64,000 nt of DNA, from contig NZ_FMTM01000001.1 in NCBI RefSeq assembly GCF_900099775.1, positions 372,001 to 436,000 of the forward strand. The letters are read 5' to 3'. How positions within the stretch are numbered: the first letter of the stretch is position 1; every line of letters begins with the position of its first letter. The stretch comes from Rhizobium mongolense subsp. loessense (GTDB lineage Bacteria; Pseudomonadota; Alphaproteobacteria; Rhizobiales; Rhizobiaceae). This document shows positions 43,496 to 52,696 of the stretch, in pieces. The translations under genes and the position numbers were made by a program. The notes below the pieces were generated by a model, which made no database searches, was not told the origin of the DNA, and worked only from the letters and a program-made list of their open reading frames with translations.

Positions 43496-44074
43496 ATGAC
43501 GCGTCACTTGCGAATCCTGGCTGCGTTGCTGACACTGTCACTCATCAGTGCCGGACCGGCTGACGACGGACGTTGGTATGCTGGGGATTATTCCTTCTCC
43601 GATGAGCTTGGCGGCTTCCGCATCCTGTCAGTTACAGGCTCAGGTACGAAAGCCGATCCAATCGAAATCAACGAGGAACTTAAGTCGGCCAGCCCCGTCA
43701 CTCTGGTGATTAGGGCCGCAAAGCCAATTCAACATCACGGGTTTCCTGAGGGCGCTTTCCATCTGCGCGTTGTCACTCTGAACACGAGCGGATTGGCCTG
43801 GATCGAGTTCGAATTCGAACTTCAAGAGATTCTCGGAAAACCGAGCGACTTTTATGACGGTCTGTCGTTTGATCAGACCAACCCCAATCCGGACCTCATT
43901 TCGTCCAACCGGTTTGCCCGTTTCGAGAACCACTTCGAGAAATTCGACCGGCTACGCTTCGCCAGCGGCCACGTTGACCCCCTCGACCGACCGGCGTTTG
44001 GCTTTTTTATCACCGACGTCACGCCGGTTACCGAGTTCTATTTGATGCAGGATCCGCGCGTACCTTTCTCGTGA
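43496..44074 (+). CDS. secreted protein of unknown function
   Basis: A 192-residue protein with an N-terminal signal (RHLRILAALLTLSLISAGP) and a beta-rich mature domain. The sequence GRWYAGDYSFSDELGGFRILSVTGSGTKADPIEINEEL is well conserved in rhizobia in the author's memory, but no named family was recognised. It follows the cyclase by 25 bases in the same direction and may be co-transcribed. The RBS (GAGGAACTCACCG) supports the ATG at 43496. Confidence 0.72.
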   Translation: MTRHLRILAALLTLSLISAGPADDGRWYAGDYSFSDELGGFRILSVTGSGTKADPIEINEELKSASPVTLVIRAAKPIQHHGFPEGAFHLRVVTLNTSGLAWIEFEFELQEILGKPSDFYDGLSFDQTNPNPDLISSNRFARFENHFEKFDRLRFASGHVDPLDRPAFGFFITDVTPVTEFYLMQDPRVPFS

Positions 44075-44111
44075 GGCTGCAACCGGCTCGCACTTCCCTG
44101 CGCGCGGATCT

Positions 44112-45005
44112 CTACTCGCCACTGTGGCTATGGCTGCGCCCGTTGGCCCAATCCATGTAGAGATCGAGCGCCTTGCGAGTGACCGGGCCGTCTTCGAATT
44201 CGCGGCCGTCGAGGCGGTTGACGCCGACGATCTTGGAATAGTTGCCGCTGGTGAATATCTCGTCGGCATTCATGAAGTCTTCGACCGAGAGCGTCACCTC
44301 GCGCACGTCGAATCCTGCCTGGCCCAGCAATCCCATGATGCGGGCGCGGGTGATGCCAGCGAGGAAAGTGCGGTTGGCAACCGGCGTGAAGACGACGCCG
44401 TCCTTCACCATGAAGATGTTGGAGGATGCGGTCTCGGCGACATTGCCGTTCAGGTCGCGCATCAGGGCATTGTCGAAGCCACGGCTTCGCGCCTCGGCGA
44501 TGGCGCGGCCGCTGTTCGGGTAGAGCCCGCCCGCCTTGGCATCCGTCGTCGCCGTTTCCGGCGACGGGCGGCGGAAGGGCGAAACGGTCAGCGACGAACC
44601 GCTATGGCCGCCCATCGGCGCCTCGAAAAGGCAGAGCGCAAAGCGGGTCGATTCCGCATCAACGGAGACGACGCTGCCCGGCGAACCGTGCTCGCCCCAA
44701 TAAATCGGCTTGATATAGATCGGCGTCTTGCCGTCGAACTTCTTGATGCCTTCCCAGGCGAGCGCCTCGATCTCCTCGGCCGTCTTGATGGGCTTCAGCC
44801 CCATATTGACGGCTGAGCGGTTGACACGCCGGCAGTGCAGGTCGAGGTCCGGCGCGATGCCATCAAACCAGCGGGCACCGTCGAAGACCATGGACGCGAG
44901 CCACATGGCATGCGAGGTCGGGCCGATCAGCGGCGGGTTGCCGGGAAGCCACTCGCCCTCGACATGGGTCCAGGTGGTCGTGCGAGGCGATGTATCGACG
45001 GGCAT
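44112..45005 (-). CDS. ilvE: branched-chain amino acid aminotransferase
   Basis: Transaminates valine, leucine and isoleucine with 2-oxoglutarate. The 297-residue fold type IV enzyme contains the PLP lysine in DAKAGGLYPNS near residue 165, WGEHGSPGSV near 111, and GITRARIMGLLGQAG near 229 that binds cofactor phosphate. The C-terminal tail SHSHSGE is unusual but short. The start at 45005 (MPVDTSP) leaves a normal N-terminus. The upstream ATG at 45035 adds ten non-conserved residues. It is divergent from the alcohol dehydrogenase gene. Confidence 0.9.
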   Translation of the reverse strand: MPVDTSPRTTTWTHVEGEWLPGNPPLIGPTSHAMWLASMVFDGARWFDGIAPDLDLHCRRVNRSAVNMGLKPIKTAEEIEALAWEGIKKFDGKTPIYIKPIYWGEHGSPGSVVSVDAESTRFALCLFEAPMGGHSGSSLTVSPFRRPSPETATTDAKAGGLYPNSGRAIAEARSRGFDNALMRDLNGNVAETASSNIFMVKDGVVFTPVANRTFLAGITRARIMGLLGQAGFDVREVTLSVEDFMNADEIFTSGNYSKIVGVNRLDGREFEDGPVTRKALDLYMDWANGRSHSHSGE

Positions 45006-45256
45006 GATCTTCTCCTTCCAAAGCCCGGGAAGCAAAATCCTTCCCTGCAGACAGCGTCAAGCAGAAATTCGGCCGCTTAAGAGGGACGCAAGAAAAATGC
45101 CACAACCGCGCATGCCACCGCAACAATCATGCGCGTTCGCTCGCATGAAAGCGATGGATCCATCAGCGGAAATGATCGAACGGAGTGTTGGAACGACAGG
45201 CTCCCGCGTGGCATCATGGCGGCGGAATCTCAAACAAAAGAGCTGGAGGCCGTCCG

Positions 45257-46297
45257 ATGAAAGCCATGTATTACGAAGCCTTCGAGCAGACCCCAGACAT
45301 CCGCACGGTGCCCGATCCGACGCCGACCGAGGACGGCGTCGTCATCGCCATCGGCGCGACCGGTCTTTGCCGCAGCGACTGGCACGGTTGGATGGGGCAT
45401 GATCCGGATATCCGCCTGCCGCATGTGCCGGGACACGAACTTGCAGGCAAGATCGTCGCCACAGGCAAGGGCGTGGTGCGCTTCAAGGCGGGCGACCGGG
45501 TGACCGTGCCGTTCGTTTCCGGCTGCGGCCATTGCAGCGAATGCCACTCCGGCAATCAGCAGGTCTGCCCGAACCAGTTCCAGCCCGGCTTCACGCATTG
45601 GGGCTCGTTCGCCGAATATGTCGCGATCGACTATGCCGACACCAATCTCGTGCATCTGCCCGACAGCGTAGACGATGCGACGGCGGCGAGCCTCGGCTGC
45701 CGCTTCGCCACCTCCTTCCGCGCCGTTGCCGACCAGGCACGCACCGGCCCCGGCGAGTGGATCGCCATCCATGGCGCGGGTGGCGTCGGCCTCTCGGCGA
45801 TCATGATCGCCAGCGCGCTCGGCGCCAATCCGATCGCGATCGACATTTCAAAGGAGAAGCTTGCCTTTGCGCGCGAATGCGGGGCGGTGGCGACGATTAA
45901 TGCGGCGGTGGTTGCCGATGTCGCGGACGCCGTGCGCGAGATCACCAAGGGCGGCGCGCATGTCTCGATCGACGCGCTCGGCCATCCCGTGACCTGCTTC
46001 AACTCGATCAAGAACTTGCGCCGCCGCGGCCGCCATGTGCAGATAGGCCTGATGCTCGGAGAATATGCCACGCCGCAAGTCCCCATGGCGCAGGTGATCG
46101 GCCATGAGCTGGAAATCTACGGCAGCCACGGCATGCAGGCCTGGCGCTACGACGCCATGCTCTCCATGCTTGCCGCCGGCAAGATCGCGCCGCAGAAGCT
46201 GATCGGCCGGACAATCAGCCTGGAAGAGGCTGTGCCGGCGCTGATGGCGATGGACAGGGCGGAAGGAACCGGGATCAGCGTGATTACGCGGTTTTGA
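45257..46297 (+). CDS. zinc-dependent alcohol dehydrogenase
   Basis: A 346-residue MDR enzyme. The catalytic zinc ligands are in [11 protein letters not shown] (Cys near 37) and the GHE motif (near 60). The structural zinc site lies at [16 protein letters not shown] (four Cys near 89-103). The NAD(P) fold starts at [28 protein letters not shown]. The acidic end of this strand suggests NAD. The start at 45257 has GGAGG upstream. A small phosphodiesterase-like gene follows after 13 bases, so they probably form one operon. Confidence 0.9.
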   Translation: MKAMYYEAFEQTPDIRTVPDPTPTEDGVVIAIGATGLCRSDWHGWMGHDPDIRLPHVPGHELAGKIVATGKGVVRFKAGDRVTVPFVSGCGHCSECHSGNQQVCPNQFQPGFTHWGSFAEYVAIDYADTNLVHLPDSVDDATAASLGCRFATSFRAVADQARTGPGEWIAIHGAGGVGLSAIMIASALGANPIAIDISKEKLAFARECGAVATINAAVVADVADAVREITKGGAHVSIDALGHPVTCFNSIKNLRRRGRHVQIGLMLGEYATPQVPMAQVIGHELEIYGSHGMQAWRYDAMLSMLAAGKIAPQKLIGRTISLEEAVPALMAMDRAEGTGISVITRF

Positions 46298-46310
46298 ATG
46301 AGGTGGTGCC

Positions 46311-47042
46311 ATGCTCATCGCCCAGGTAAGCGATATCCACGCCAGCCCCGGCAATGACAGCCTTGCCCGGCTTAAGAGGGCAATTTCCTGGCTCGCCACG
46401 ATGCAGCCGGCTATCGTCGTGGTGTCCGGGGATCTTGTCAACGGCGGCTGGCGGGAGGGTTACCGGCAGATCATTGCCGCGTTGCAAAGCCTCGCGTGCC
46501 GCACCTTGATCCTCCCCGGCAACGCGGACGACCGCTCCGTCATGCGCGAGGCGATCCCCGAGGCCGGCCATTGGGGCGATGACGAGAAAATGCATTTTGC
46601 CGAACCCCATGGAGACGCTTTGATCGTCGGCCTCGACACATGCGTCGACGGACATGCCCATGGTGACATCACAGAGCATCTTGCGTGGTTGCGGCAGACG
46701 CTGGCGAGCGGTCCATCGGGCATACCCTTGCTCTTTACGCATCACCATGTTTTCCTCACCGGAATATCGCCTCTGGATGATCTCATGTGCAGGGGTGCAG
46801 ATGCCTTGGGCGACCTGCTATCGAGTGGCATAAGACGCCCCATCGCAATCTGCAGCGGCCACGTCCATCGGCCGATGTCGAGCCTGATCGCAGGCATTCC
46901 GGCCTACATATGCGGCTCGATCTGTCCCGCCAATCCTTTGCTGCTCGATCCCCCACGTGAACCGCCTGTCACCGATCCTCCCGCCCTCATGATCCATGAT
47001 CTTCGGAATGGTCGGCTGGTCAGCAGTCACGTTTCCTTCTGA
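46311..47042 (+). CDS. metallophosphoesterase, CpdA-like, with altered GNH motif
   Basis: A 243-residue protein with most metallophosphoesterase motifs: QVSDIHA (Asp and His, near 6-10), SGDLVNGG (near 43), THHHVF (near 145) and CSGHVHRP (near 183). The GNH motif reads LPGNADD, so the usual His is replaced by Ala. Because the Asn is kept, metal binding may persist, but catalysis may differ from that of the 3',5'-cyclic-AMP phosphodiesterase CpdA. It follows the alcohol dehydrogenase in an operon and shows no signal peptide. Confidence 0.78.
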   Translation: MLIAQVSDIHASPGNDSLARLKRAISWLATMQPAIVVVSGDLVNGGWREGYRQIIAALQSLACRTLILPGNADDRSVMREAIPEAGHWGDDEKMHFAEPHGDALIVGLDTCVDGHAHGDITEHLAWLRQTLASGPSGIPLLFTHHHVFLTGISPLDDLMCRGADALGDLLSSGIRRPIAICSGHVHRPMSSLIAGIPAYICGSICPANPLLLDPPREPPVTDPPALMIHDLRNGRLVSSHVSF

Positions 47043-47132
47043 TAGGAAGATCTGGTGGATGTCCAATCGTGGGCCTGGAGAGTTCGAGGCGTCCGCCAGC
47101 GATATCGTCGACGCCATGCGCATAGGATCGGC

Positions 47133-48017
47133 TTAGAGCCTGTCCTTCGACACAGCGAATATCTCAGCCAAGCCATCCCATACCGCGCGGACGCGCGGGA
47201 TATCGACCAGATTGGCCTGGGCAAGCATCCAGAGTTCGCGATCGGGCATTGCTTCGCCGCAATCGATCTCGACCAGAGCTGGATTCTGTTTCGCGACGAA
47301 GCGCGGAAGCATGGCGATGCCGAGCCCGGCGGCTGCGGCATTTGCCTGCACGACATTGCTGCTCGAGCGGAAGACGAAGGCATCCGGGCCGAATTTCGTT
47401 TCCAGCCAGCGCGCTTCGGCCACGCCGTCGCTATCCAGGTCAAATCCGATGAGGCGGGCTGGCCCGTTTCCCGCAACAGTCTCGACGGCCGCTTTCGATG
47501 CGTAGAAAGCGTATCCGATCGTCGCCACGCGTTTTGCGGTGAGATCACTGTCCTTCGGGTGTCCCAGTCGAAGGGCGATATCGGCCTCGCGCTGGGCAAG
47601 GCTCTGCACGCGGATATCGGTGACGATTTCGAGTTCGACGTTCGCAAGCCCGCGCAGCACGCCGCCGAGCTGCGGCGCGATGACGAGATCGGCGATCGAA
47701 CGGGTCGTCGTCAGCCGCACGCGACCGCTCGGACCGTTCGAATAAGCCAACCGGTCGCGGATCGCCGCAGCGGCACTCTCCATGGCACCCGCCTCGGACA
47801 GGATCGCGGTTCCGTGGCGGCTGAGCTGGTAGCCGTCGGCGCGCCGCTCGAACAGCGCGAAGCCGAGAGCACTTTCCAGCGCGCCAACGCGGCGGGCGAC
47901 GGTCGCATGGTTGACCTTCAGCGCACGCGCCGTCGCCGAGAGGCTGCCGTGCCTTGCCAGTGCCGCGAAAAAACGCAGGTCCTCCCAATCGATATCTGTG
48001 CGCTTTTTCTCAATCAT
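47133..48017 (-). CDS. LysR family transcriptional regulator
   Basis: A 294-residue LTTR. The N-terminal winged helix-turn-helix reads DIDWEDLRFFAALARHGSLSATARALKVNHATVARRVGALESALGFALFERRADGYQL (about 9-66). The effector domain follows with the expected mixed alpha/beta segments (RVRLTTTRSIADLVIAPQLGG and IRVQSLAQREADIALRLG). The ATG at 48017 lies next to a perfect 14-bp palindrome in the divergent region, so regulation of the isochorismatase-like gene and autoregulation are likely. Confidence 0.92.
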   Translation of the reverse strand: MIEKKRTDIDWEDLRFFAALARHGSLSATARALKVNHATVARRVGALESALGFALFERRADGYQLSRHGTAILSEAGAMESAAAAIRDRLAYSNGPSGRVRLTTTRSIADLVIAPQLGGVLRGLANVELEIVTDIRVQSLAQREADIALRLGHPKDSDLTAKRVATIGYAFYASKAAVETVAGNGPARLIGFDLDSDGVAEARWLETKFGPDAFVFRSSSNVVQANAAAAGLGIAMLPRFVAKQNPALVEIDCGEAMPDRELWMLAQANLVDIPRVRAVWDGLAEIFAVSKDRL

Positions 48018-48028
48018 TGTGAATTGAT

Positions 48029-48042
48029 AGCGAATATTCGCT
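48029..48042. promoter_or_regulatory. LysR operator in the divergent region
   Basis: AGCGAAT and ATTCGCT form a perfect 14-bp palindrome 12 bases upstream of the LysR start and about 55 bases upstream of the hydrolase gene. T-N11-A spacing is present with T48028. This is the expected type of LysR site. Confidence 0.65.
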
Positions 48043-48096
48043 CAGTACGAAAGCGGTTAGCGTCCTTGGCATCGATCCATTCAAGGAGATATGCCA

Positions 48097-48723
48097 ATGG
48101 TTCCCCTCACCCTGCTTCAACATGCGGGCGTCACGCCGAAAACCGCCGACTGGTCGAAGTCGGTCGTTGTCGTCATCGACGCCCAGAATGAATATGTGGC
48201 TGGCGCACTGCCGCTTCATGGCATCGCGGCACCCGTCGGCGAGATTCGCAAGTTGCTCGATGCGGCCCGGCGCGATGGCGTTCCGGTTATTCATATCGTT
48301 CACCACGCGGCGCCGGGCAGCGGCGTCTTCGCGATCGGCTCGCATGGCGCGAAGATCATTTCCGCGTTGACGCCGGCCGACGGTGAAGCCGTCATCGCGA
48401 AGACGCTTCCCAATGCCTTTGCCGGAACCACGCTTGCCGCGGCTCTCGCAGCAATTGCCGAGCAGACAGGGCGCTCCGATGTGATCCTCGTTGGCTTCAT
48501 GACGCATATGTGCGTCAGCGCCACGGCGCGTGCGGCACTTGATCTCGGCATCAAGGCGACCGTCATCGCATCCGCCGCCATGAGCCGCGATCTGCCGGAT
48601 CCGCTGGGCGGCATGATCCCGGCCAAGACCGTACACCGTACGGCGCTGGCGGAGATCGCTGACCGTTTCGCGACGGTCGTCCCGGATATAGCGGTGATTG
48701 TCAAACAGGCCGCGACGGACTGA
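48097..48723 (+). CDS. isochorismatase-like cysteine hydrolase
   Basis: A 208-residue protein with the triad of the family: Asp in VVVIDAQNEY (near 26), Lys in IAKTLPNAF (near 103) and Cys in MTHMCVSATARAALDLG (near 136). The fold includes nicotinamidases and other amidases. The divergent LysR regulator likely controls it. The ATG at 48097 is preferred over 48091 because AAGGAG (48083-48088) then has good spacing. Confidence 0.88.
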   Translation: MVPLTLLQHAGVTPKTADWSKSVVVVIDAQNEYVAGALPLHGIAAPVGEIRKLLDAARRDGVPVIHIVHHAAPGSGVFAIGSHGAKIISALTPADGEAVIAKTLPNAFAGTTLAAALAAIAEQTGRSDVILVGFMTHMCVSATARAALDLGIKATVIASAAMSRDLPDPLGGMIPAKTVHRTALAEIADRFATVVPDIAVIVKQAATD

Positions 48724-48747
48724 CGGCCAGCAAGAAGCCGTCTCCCT

Positions 48748-49410
48748 CTACGGCTTCTCCCGCTTCTCCTGCTCTTGCCGAAATTGCCTGACGGTTGCGG
48801 CGCGCTCCGCCTTTTCTGCTTTCGAAAGAGCGCCGTCGCCGTTCTTGTCGTAGAAGGCGAAGGCGGAGAGGAGGAGCGCCTTGAACTCATCCGCCGTCAG
48901 TTTGCCATCCTTGTTGGGGTCGAGTGCCAGCAGAGCGGCGACGCGCTCCGTATCGCTCAGTCCGTAAGCGGGCGGCATGCGAGGCAGCGGCGGTGATTTC
49001 AGCGCTTCGTCGAGCGTCACGATGCCGTCGCCGTTGCGATCGAAATTCGCAAAGCGCGCTTTCATGCCGAGTTCCGCCTCGTCGCGGCTTTCATAGAGGT
49101 TGGCGAGCTCGTACTCGTCGAGCGTCATGCGCCCGTCGGCATCGAGGTCGCCGATGAAGAACGGCATTGCGGCGGCGGCCCTTTGGCGTGCGGCATCGAC
49201 CTGTCGGAGCCTGGCGATATCGTCTTCATCGAGGGCACGGTCGGCACCGCTGTAGACTGCAAAGGGCTCCAGATGGCTGGATATATATTGGTCGCGCGCA
49301 CTGCCCATGCCTTCCACAAGGAAAATCGGCGGAGCGGCCGGCGTCTCGGCCCTTGCGGACATTGCGGCGATCGATAGGAAGACTGCGATAAAGACGAAAC
49401 CGGCTCTCAT
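48748..49410 (-). CDS. secreted EF-hand protein with four calcium loops
   Basis: A 220-residue protein with an N-terminal signal (RAGFVFIAVFLSIAAMS, cleavage near ARAE). Four EF-hand loops follow: DLDADGRMTLDE, DRNGDGIVTLDE, DPNKDGKLTADE and DKNGDGALSKAE, each with Asp at position 1 and acidic position 12. It should be a periplasmic calcium-binding or calcium-buffering protein. Start at 49410 because of the signal peptide. The C-terminus is a lysine- and glutamate-rich helix. Confidence 0.86.
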   Translation of the reverse strand: MRAGFVFIAVFLSIAAMSARAETPAAPPIFLVEGMGSARDQYISSHLEPFAVYSGADRALDEDDIARLRQVDAARQRAAAAMPFFIGDLDADGRMTLDEYELANLYESRDEAELGMKARFANFDRNGDGIVTLDEALKSPPLPRMPPAYGLSDTERVAALLALDPNKDGKLTADEFKALLLSAFAFYDKNGDGALSKAEKAERAATVRQFRQEQEKREKP

Positions 49411-49571
49411 GAATCCCCCAAGCTCAGAAACGACATCAATAATGCAACCCACTCGTGCAGGCAATTCGAACACAGCTGCAACGCGCCGCATACAAGTGTC
49501 CGAGAATTGCTGCTAGCATGACGCGCTTTGAACCATTGCTGTATCGCAACACGGGAAAACGGGAGGTGCCT

Positions 49572-50342
49572 ATGGCCTGGTCTGCCAGCCAGTATGTGAA
49601 GTTCGAGGATGAACGGACACGCCCGGCGCGCGATCTCCTGGCGCAGGTGCCGCTGGATAGGGTCAGCAAGGCGATCGATCTCGGTTGCGGGCCGGGAAAT
49701 TCGACCGAACTCATCATCGACCGCTACGGCAAGGAAGGCGTGTCCGGCCTCGACAGCGACCTCAACATGCTGGAGGCGGCACGAAAGCGGCTTCCAGGCA
49801 CCACCTTCACCCACGCTGATCTTGCCACCTGGCAGCAGGATGAGCCTGCCGACCTGCTCTTCGCCAATGCCGTCTTCCAGTGGCTGCCAAATCATTTCGA
49901 CATCTTCGACCGGCTGATGGACGGGCTTACCAGGGGCGGCGTGCTTGCCGTGCAGATGCCCGACAATCTCGGCGAGCCGACGCATCTGCTGATGGAGGAA
50001 AGCGCCCATGTCGGACAATGGAAGACGGCCTTCGAAAAGAAGAGCGTCCGCCGCAATCCCCTTTCCCCGCCGTCGGCCTATTACAGCCGCCTGATCGGCA
50101 AATGCGCGCGCCTGGATATCTGGCACACGATCTACAACCACCCGATGGCGGACGCCGCGGCCATCGTCGAATGGGTGAAGGCAACGGGCCTGATGCCCTA
50201 CCTTACGGCTGCCGGCGATGAGCATCGCGAGGCATTTCTTGCTGATTATCTTGCGCGTGTCGAAAAGGCCTATCCGAAGATGGCGGACGGGCGGGTGCTG
50301 CTCCGCTTCCCGCGGATTTTCATGGTGGCGGTGAAGGGTTAA
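49572..50342 (+). CDS. tam: trans-aconitate 2-methyltransferase
   Basis: A 256-residue class I methyltransferase. Motif I reads [12 protein letters not shown] (near residue 33), followed by [20 protein letters not shown] (motif II) and the [23 protein letters not shown] segment typical of Tam. Tam methylates trans-aconitate, an inhibitor made from cis-aconitate. The start at 49572 ([23 protein letters not shown]) is the known N-terminus, with GGGAGG upstream. The gene stands alone. Confidence 0.9.
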   Translation: MAWSASQYVKFEDERTRPARDLLAQVPLDRVSKAIDLGCGPGNSTELIIDRYGKEGVSGLDSDLNMLEAARKRLPGTTFTHADLATWQQDEPADLLFANAVFQWLPNHFDIFDRLMDGLTRGGVLAVQMPDNLGEPTHLLMEESAHVGQWKTAFEKKSVRRNPLSPPSAYYSRLIGKCARLDIWHTIYNHPMADAAAIVEWVKATGLMPYLTAAGDEHREAFLADYLARVEKAYPKMADGRVLLRFPRIFMVAVKG

Positions 50343-50509
50343 GCGCGCACGCTTCATGGAGTGCCGCGCAGTCGCCACGCTGTGCCCTAGTTGCCGCTCA
50401 ACTGACTTGATAAGCAGAGGAGAAGCAGACCTAGTGACAACAGGCCACGCTTGCGGTAGCGCCCGGCGGCCTTATATTCCGACGCTGACAATCACGGAGA
50501 GCGATCCCA

Positions 50510-52063
50510 ATGTCAGAGGCCAAGCCAACGCCGCCCGCCACTCTGGTCATCTTCGGGGCGACCGGCGACCTTACCCGGCGGCTTCTCGTTCCGGCGATTA
50601 TCAATCTCACCCGCGGCGCCATGGTTGGCGACGATCTCGACATTCTCGGCATCGGCATCGAGCCCGGCGGCGACGAGATGCTGCTCAAACGGCTAGACGG
50701 TTTCCTGGCCGGCCTCGGCGGCGGCGAACCGCTCGTCAAGGATCCGGCCTGGGCACGGTTGCGGCAGCGGATCAGCTATATTTCCGGCGATTTCACCGGC
50801 GACGATATCTATCTGGAGATCGCCAAACGCCTCACTTCGGCGCCGGGCGGCAACGCGGCCTTCTATCTCGCCGTGCCGCCCCGCTTCTTCGGCGGTATCG
50901 TGGAGAAGCTCGCGGCTCACGGACTTGCCTCCGAGAGCGAATATAGCTTCCGTCGCATCGCCATCGAAAAACCCTTTGGAACGGACCTCGCTTCGGCCCG
51001 TGCGCTGAACGCGCAGATCCTGAGCAAGGTCGATGAAAGCCAGATCTACCGGCTCGACCATTTCCTCGGCAAGGAGACCGTTCAGAACCTGCTGACGGCG
51101 CGCTTTGCGAACACGATGATCGAATCGCTGTGGAACAACCGCTATATCGACCATGTGCAGATCACCGCGGCCGAAACCGTCGATGTCGGCAGCCGCGGCG
51201 CCTTCTACGACGCGACCGGCGCGCTGCGTGACATGGTGCCGAACCATCTGTTCCAGCTGCTCGCCATGATCGCCATGGAACCGCCGAACAGCTTCGACGC
51301 CGAAGCGATCCGCAACGAGAAGAGCAAGGTGCTGAAGGCGCTGCGCGTCTTTACGCCCGAGGAGGCAGCAACACACGGCGTTCGCGGCGTCTATTCCGAC
51401 GGGACGCTGAACGGGGCGGAAATCCCTGCCTATCACCAGACGCCGCAAGTGGCGCCCGACAGCAGGACCGAGACCTTCGTGGCGCTGAAGCTTTATGCCG
51501 ATACTTGGCGCTGGGCGGGCGTGCCCTTCTATCTGCGGACCGGCAAGGCGATGACCGCACGCGACACGGAAATCGTCGTCGAATTCCAGCCCGTGCCGTT
51601 CGCGCAGTTCCGCGAGACCGGCGTCACGCGCCGGCTGCCGCCGAACAGGCTGGTCATACAAGTGCAGCCCGACGAAGGCATGAGCCTCGAGATATCCATC
51701 AAATCGCCAGGGCTTTCGGTCGATACCGTGCCGGTTTCGCTCGACTTCCGATATGCCGACCGGTTCGACATCGCTAAGATGACCGGCTACGAATCCCTCA
51801 TCTACGATCTCCTGATCGGGGACCAGACGCTGTTCCAGCGGGCCGACGGCATTGAAGCCGGCTGGGCGGCGGTGCAGCCTTTCCTCGACCTATGGGCGAA
51901 GGGCGGCGAGCCGGAAGCCTACGCCCCCGGTAGCATGGGGCCCGCCTGCGCCGACCGCCTCATCGAACGCGACGGGCGGCAATGGCATCCTCTGGACGTG
52001 GTGCATGCAAAGCACAAAAACCCCGCTTCAACTGGAAGCGGGGCTCCTTCCGTTTCGGCATGA
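50510..52063 (+). CDS. zwf: glucose-6-phosphate 1-dehydrogenase
   Basis: First step of the oxidative pentose phosphate and Entner-Doudoroff routes. The 517-residue protein has the nucleotide loop IFGATGDLTRR (near 14-24), the catalytic RLDHFLGKETVQNLL (near 182-196), where the active His follows Asp, and TFVALKLYADTWRWAGVPFYLRTGK (near 323-347) for the C-terminal sheet. NADP is the usual cofactor. The last 16 residues (KNPASTGSGAPSVSA) look unlike the family and overlap a terminator hairpin. The N-terminus has no signal peptide. Confidence 0.93.
   Translation: MSEAKPTPPATLVIFGATGDLTRRLLVPAIINLTRGAMVGDDLDILGIGIEPGGDEMLLKRLDGFLAGLGGGEPLVKDPAWARLRQRISYISGDFTGDDIYLEIAKRLTSAPGGNAAFYLAVPPRFFGGIVEKLAAHGLASESEYSFRRIAIEKPFGTDLASARALNAQILSKVDESQIYRLDHFLGKETVQNLLTARFANTMIESLWNNRYIDHVQITAAETVDVGSRGAFYDATGALRDMVPNHLFQLLAMIAMEPPNSFDAEAIRNEKSKVLKALRVFTPEEAATHGVRGVYSDGTLNGAEIPAYHQTPQVAPDSRTETFVALKLYADTWRWAGVPFYLRTGKAMTARDTEIVVEFQPVPFAQFRETGVTRRLPPNRLVIQVQPDEGMSLEISIKSPGLSVDTVPVSLDFRYADRFDIAKMTGYESLIYDLLIGDQTLFQRADGIEAGWAAVQPFLDLWAKGGEPEAYAPGSMGPACADRLIERDGRQWHPLDVVHAKHKNPASTGSGAPSVSA
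52021..52043 (-). terminator. terminator for the DUF2267-like gene, inside the zwf 3' end
   Basis: CCCCGCTTC (52021-52029) and GAAGCGGGG (52035-52043) enclose a 5-base loop. On the minus strand the hairpin is followed by TTTTTGTG, a strong intrinsic terminator for the converging small gene. It lies within the zwf coding sequence before its TGA at 52061-52063. Confidence 0.85.
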
Positions 52064-52071
52064 AGGCCGGA

Positions 52072-52464
52072 TCAAACGAACTGGCTCAAGCCCGGGACCG
52101 AGGCGACGACCTCGTCGACGACTTCTTCGCCGGCATATTGCTTGGCAATGGCGATGGTTTCCTTGGCGAGCGAGGTGATTTCGCCCATGCCGAGGCCCTG
52201 GCTCATGAGCTGCTGGCCGAGGCCCATGATTCCGCCGCCGCCGAGCGCGCCCATCAAACCGCCGAGGAGACCGCCGCCACCGGCACCTTCTCCGTTATAC
52301 TGGGCGACGAGATCGGCGCCGCCGGGCATGGCTTCTATCATCTTGGCGACTGCTGCATCATCCCCTTCGCGCTGCAGGAAGCCGAGCATCATGCCCAGCG
52401 CCTTCTCCGCCAGATCGGGCGCAATGCCCACGCGATCGGCAATCTGGGTCACAACTTCATTCAT
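52072..52464 (-). CDS. DUF2267/DUF2780-like small helical protein
   Basis: A 130-residue protein with a helical DUF-like core (EVVTQIADRVGIAPDLAEKALGMMLGFLQREGDDAAVAKMIEAMPGGADLVAQY) followed by a glycine-rich linker (GGGGLLGGLMGALGGGGIMG) and a second helical part. It is a YidB-type or DUF2780-type cytoplasmic protein of unknown role. The start at 52464 is chosen because the upstream 11 codons have no similarity. Its terminator lies inside zwf. A 16-bp perfect palindrome lies upstream. Confidence 0.75.
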   Translation of the reverse strand: MNEVVTQIADRVGIAPDLAEKALGMMLGFLQREGDDAAVAKMIEAMPGGADLVAQYNGEGAGGGGLLGGLMGALGGGGIMGLGQQLMSQGLGMGEITSLAKETIAIAKQYAGEEVVDEVVASVPGLSQFV

Positions 52465-52484
52465 CGTCAGCCTCCTGTTATTTG

Positions 52485-52500
52485 ACGTTGACGTCAACGT
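52485..52500. promoter_or_regulatory. perfect palindrome upstream of the DUF2267-like gene
   Basis: ACGTTGAC and GTCAACGT form a 16-bp perfect palindrome, 21 bases upstream of the start codon. It could be an operator for a dimeric regulator. No regulator gene is adjacent. Confidence 0.55.
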
Positions 52501-52696
52501 TATTCGAGTTTCGTCCGCAACTCAAGCCGCACCGCCGAGAGCCGGCATTTTCCCCGGATTTGCTTTCAATGCAAACAGTTGTCGGCATCCCGGTCCCTGC
52601 TTATAACAGGTGGACGATAGTAAGATGAATGCGGCTTATTGCGATCTCCGCATTTCAAACGCAAGCGGCGGCATCGGCCGAAGGGAGAACTGCTTC

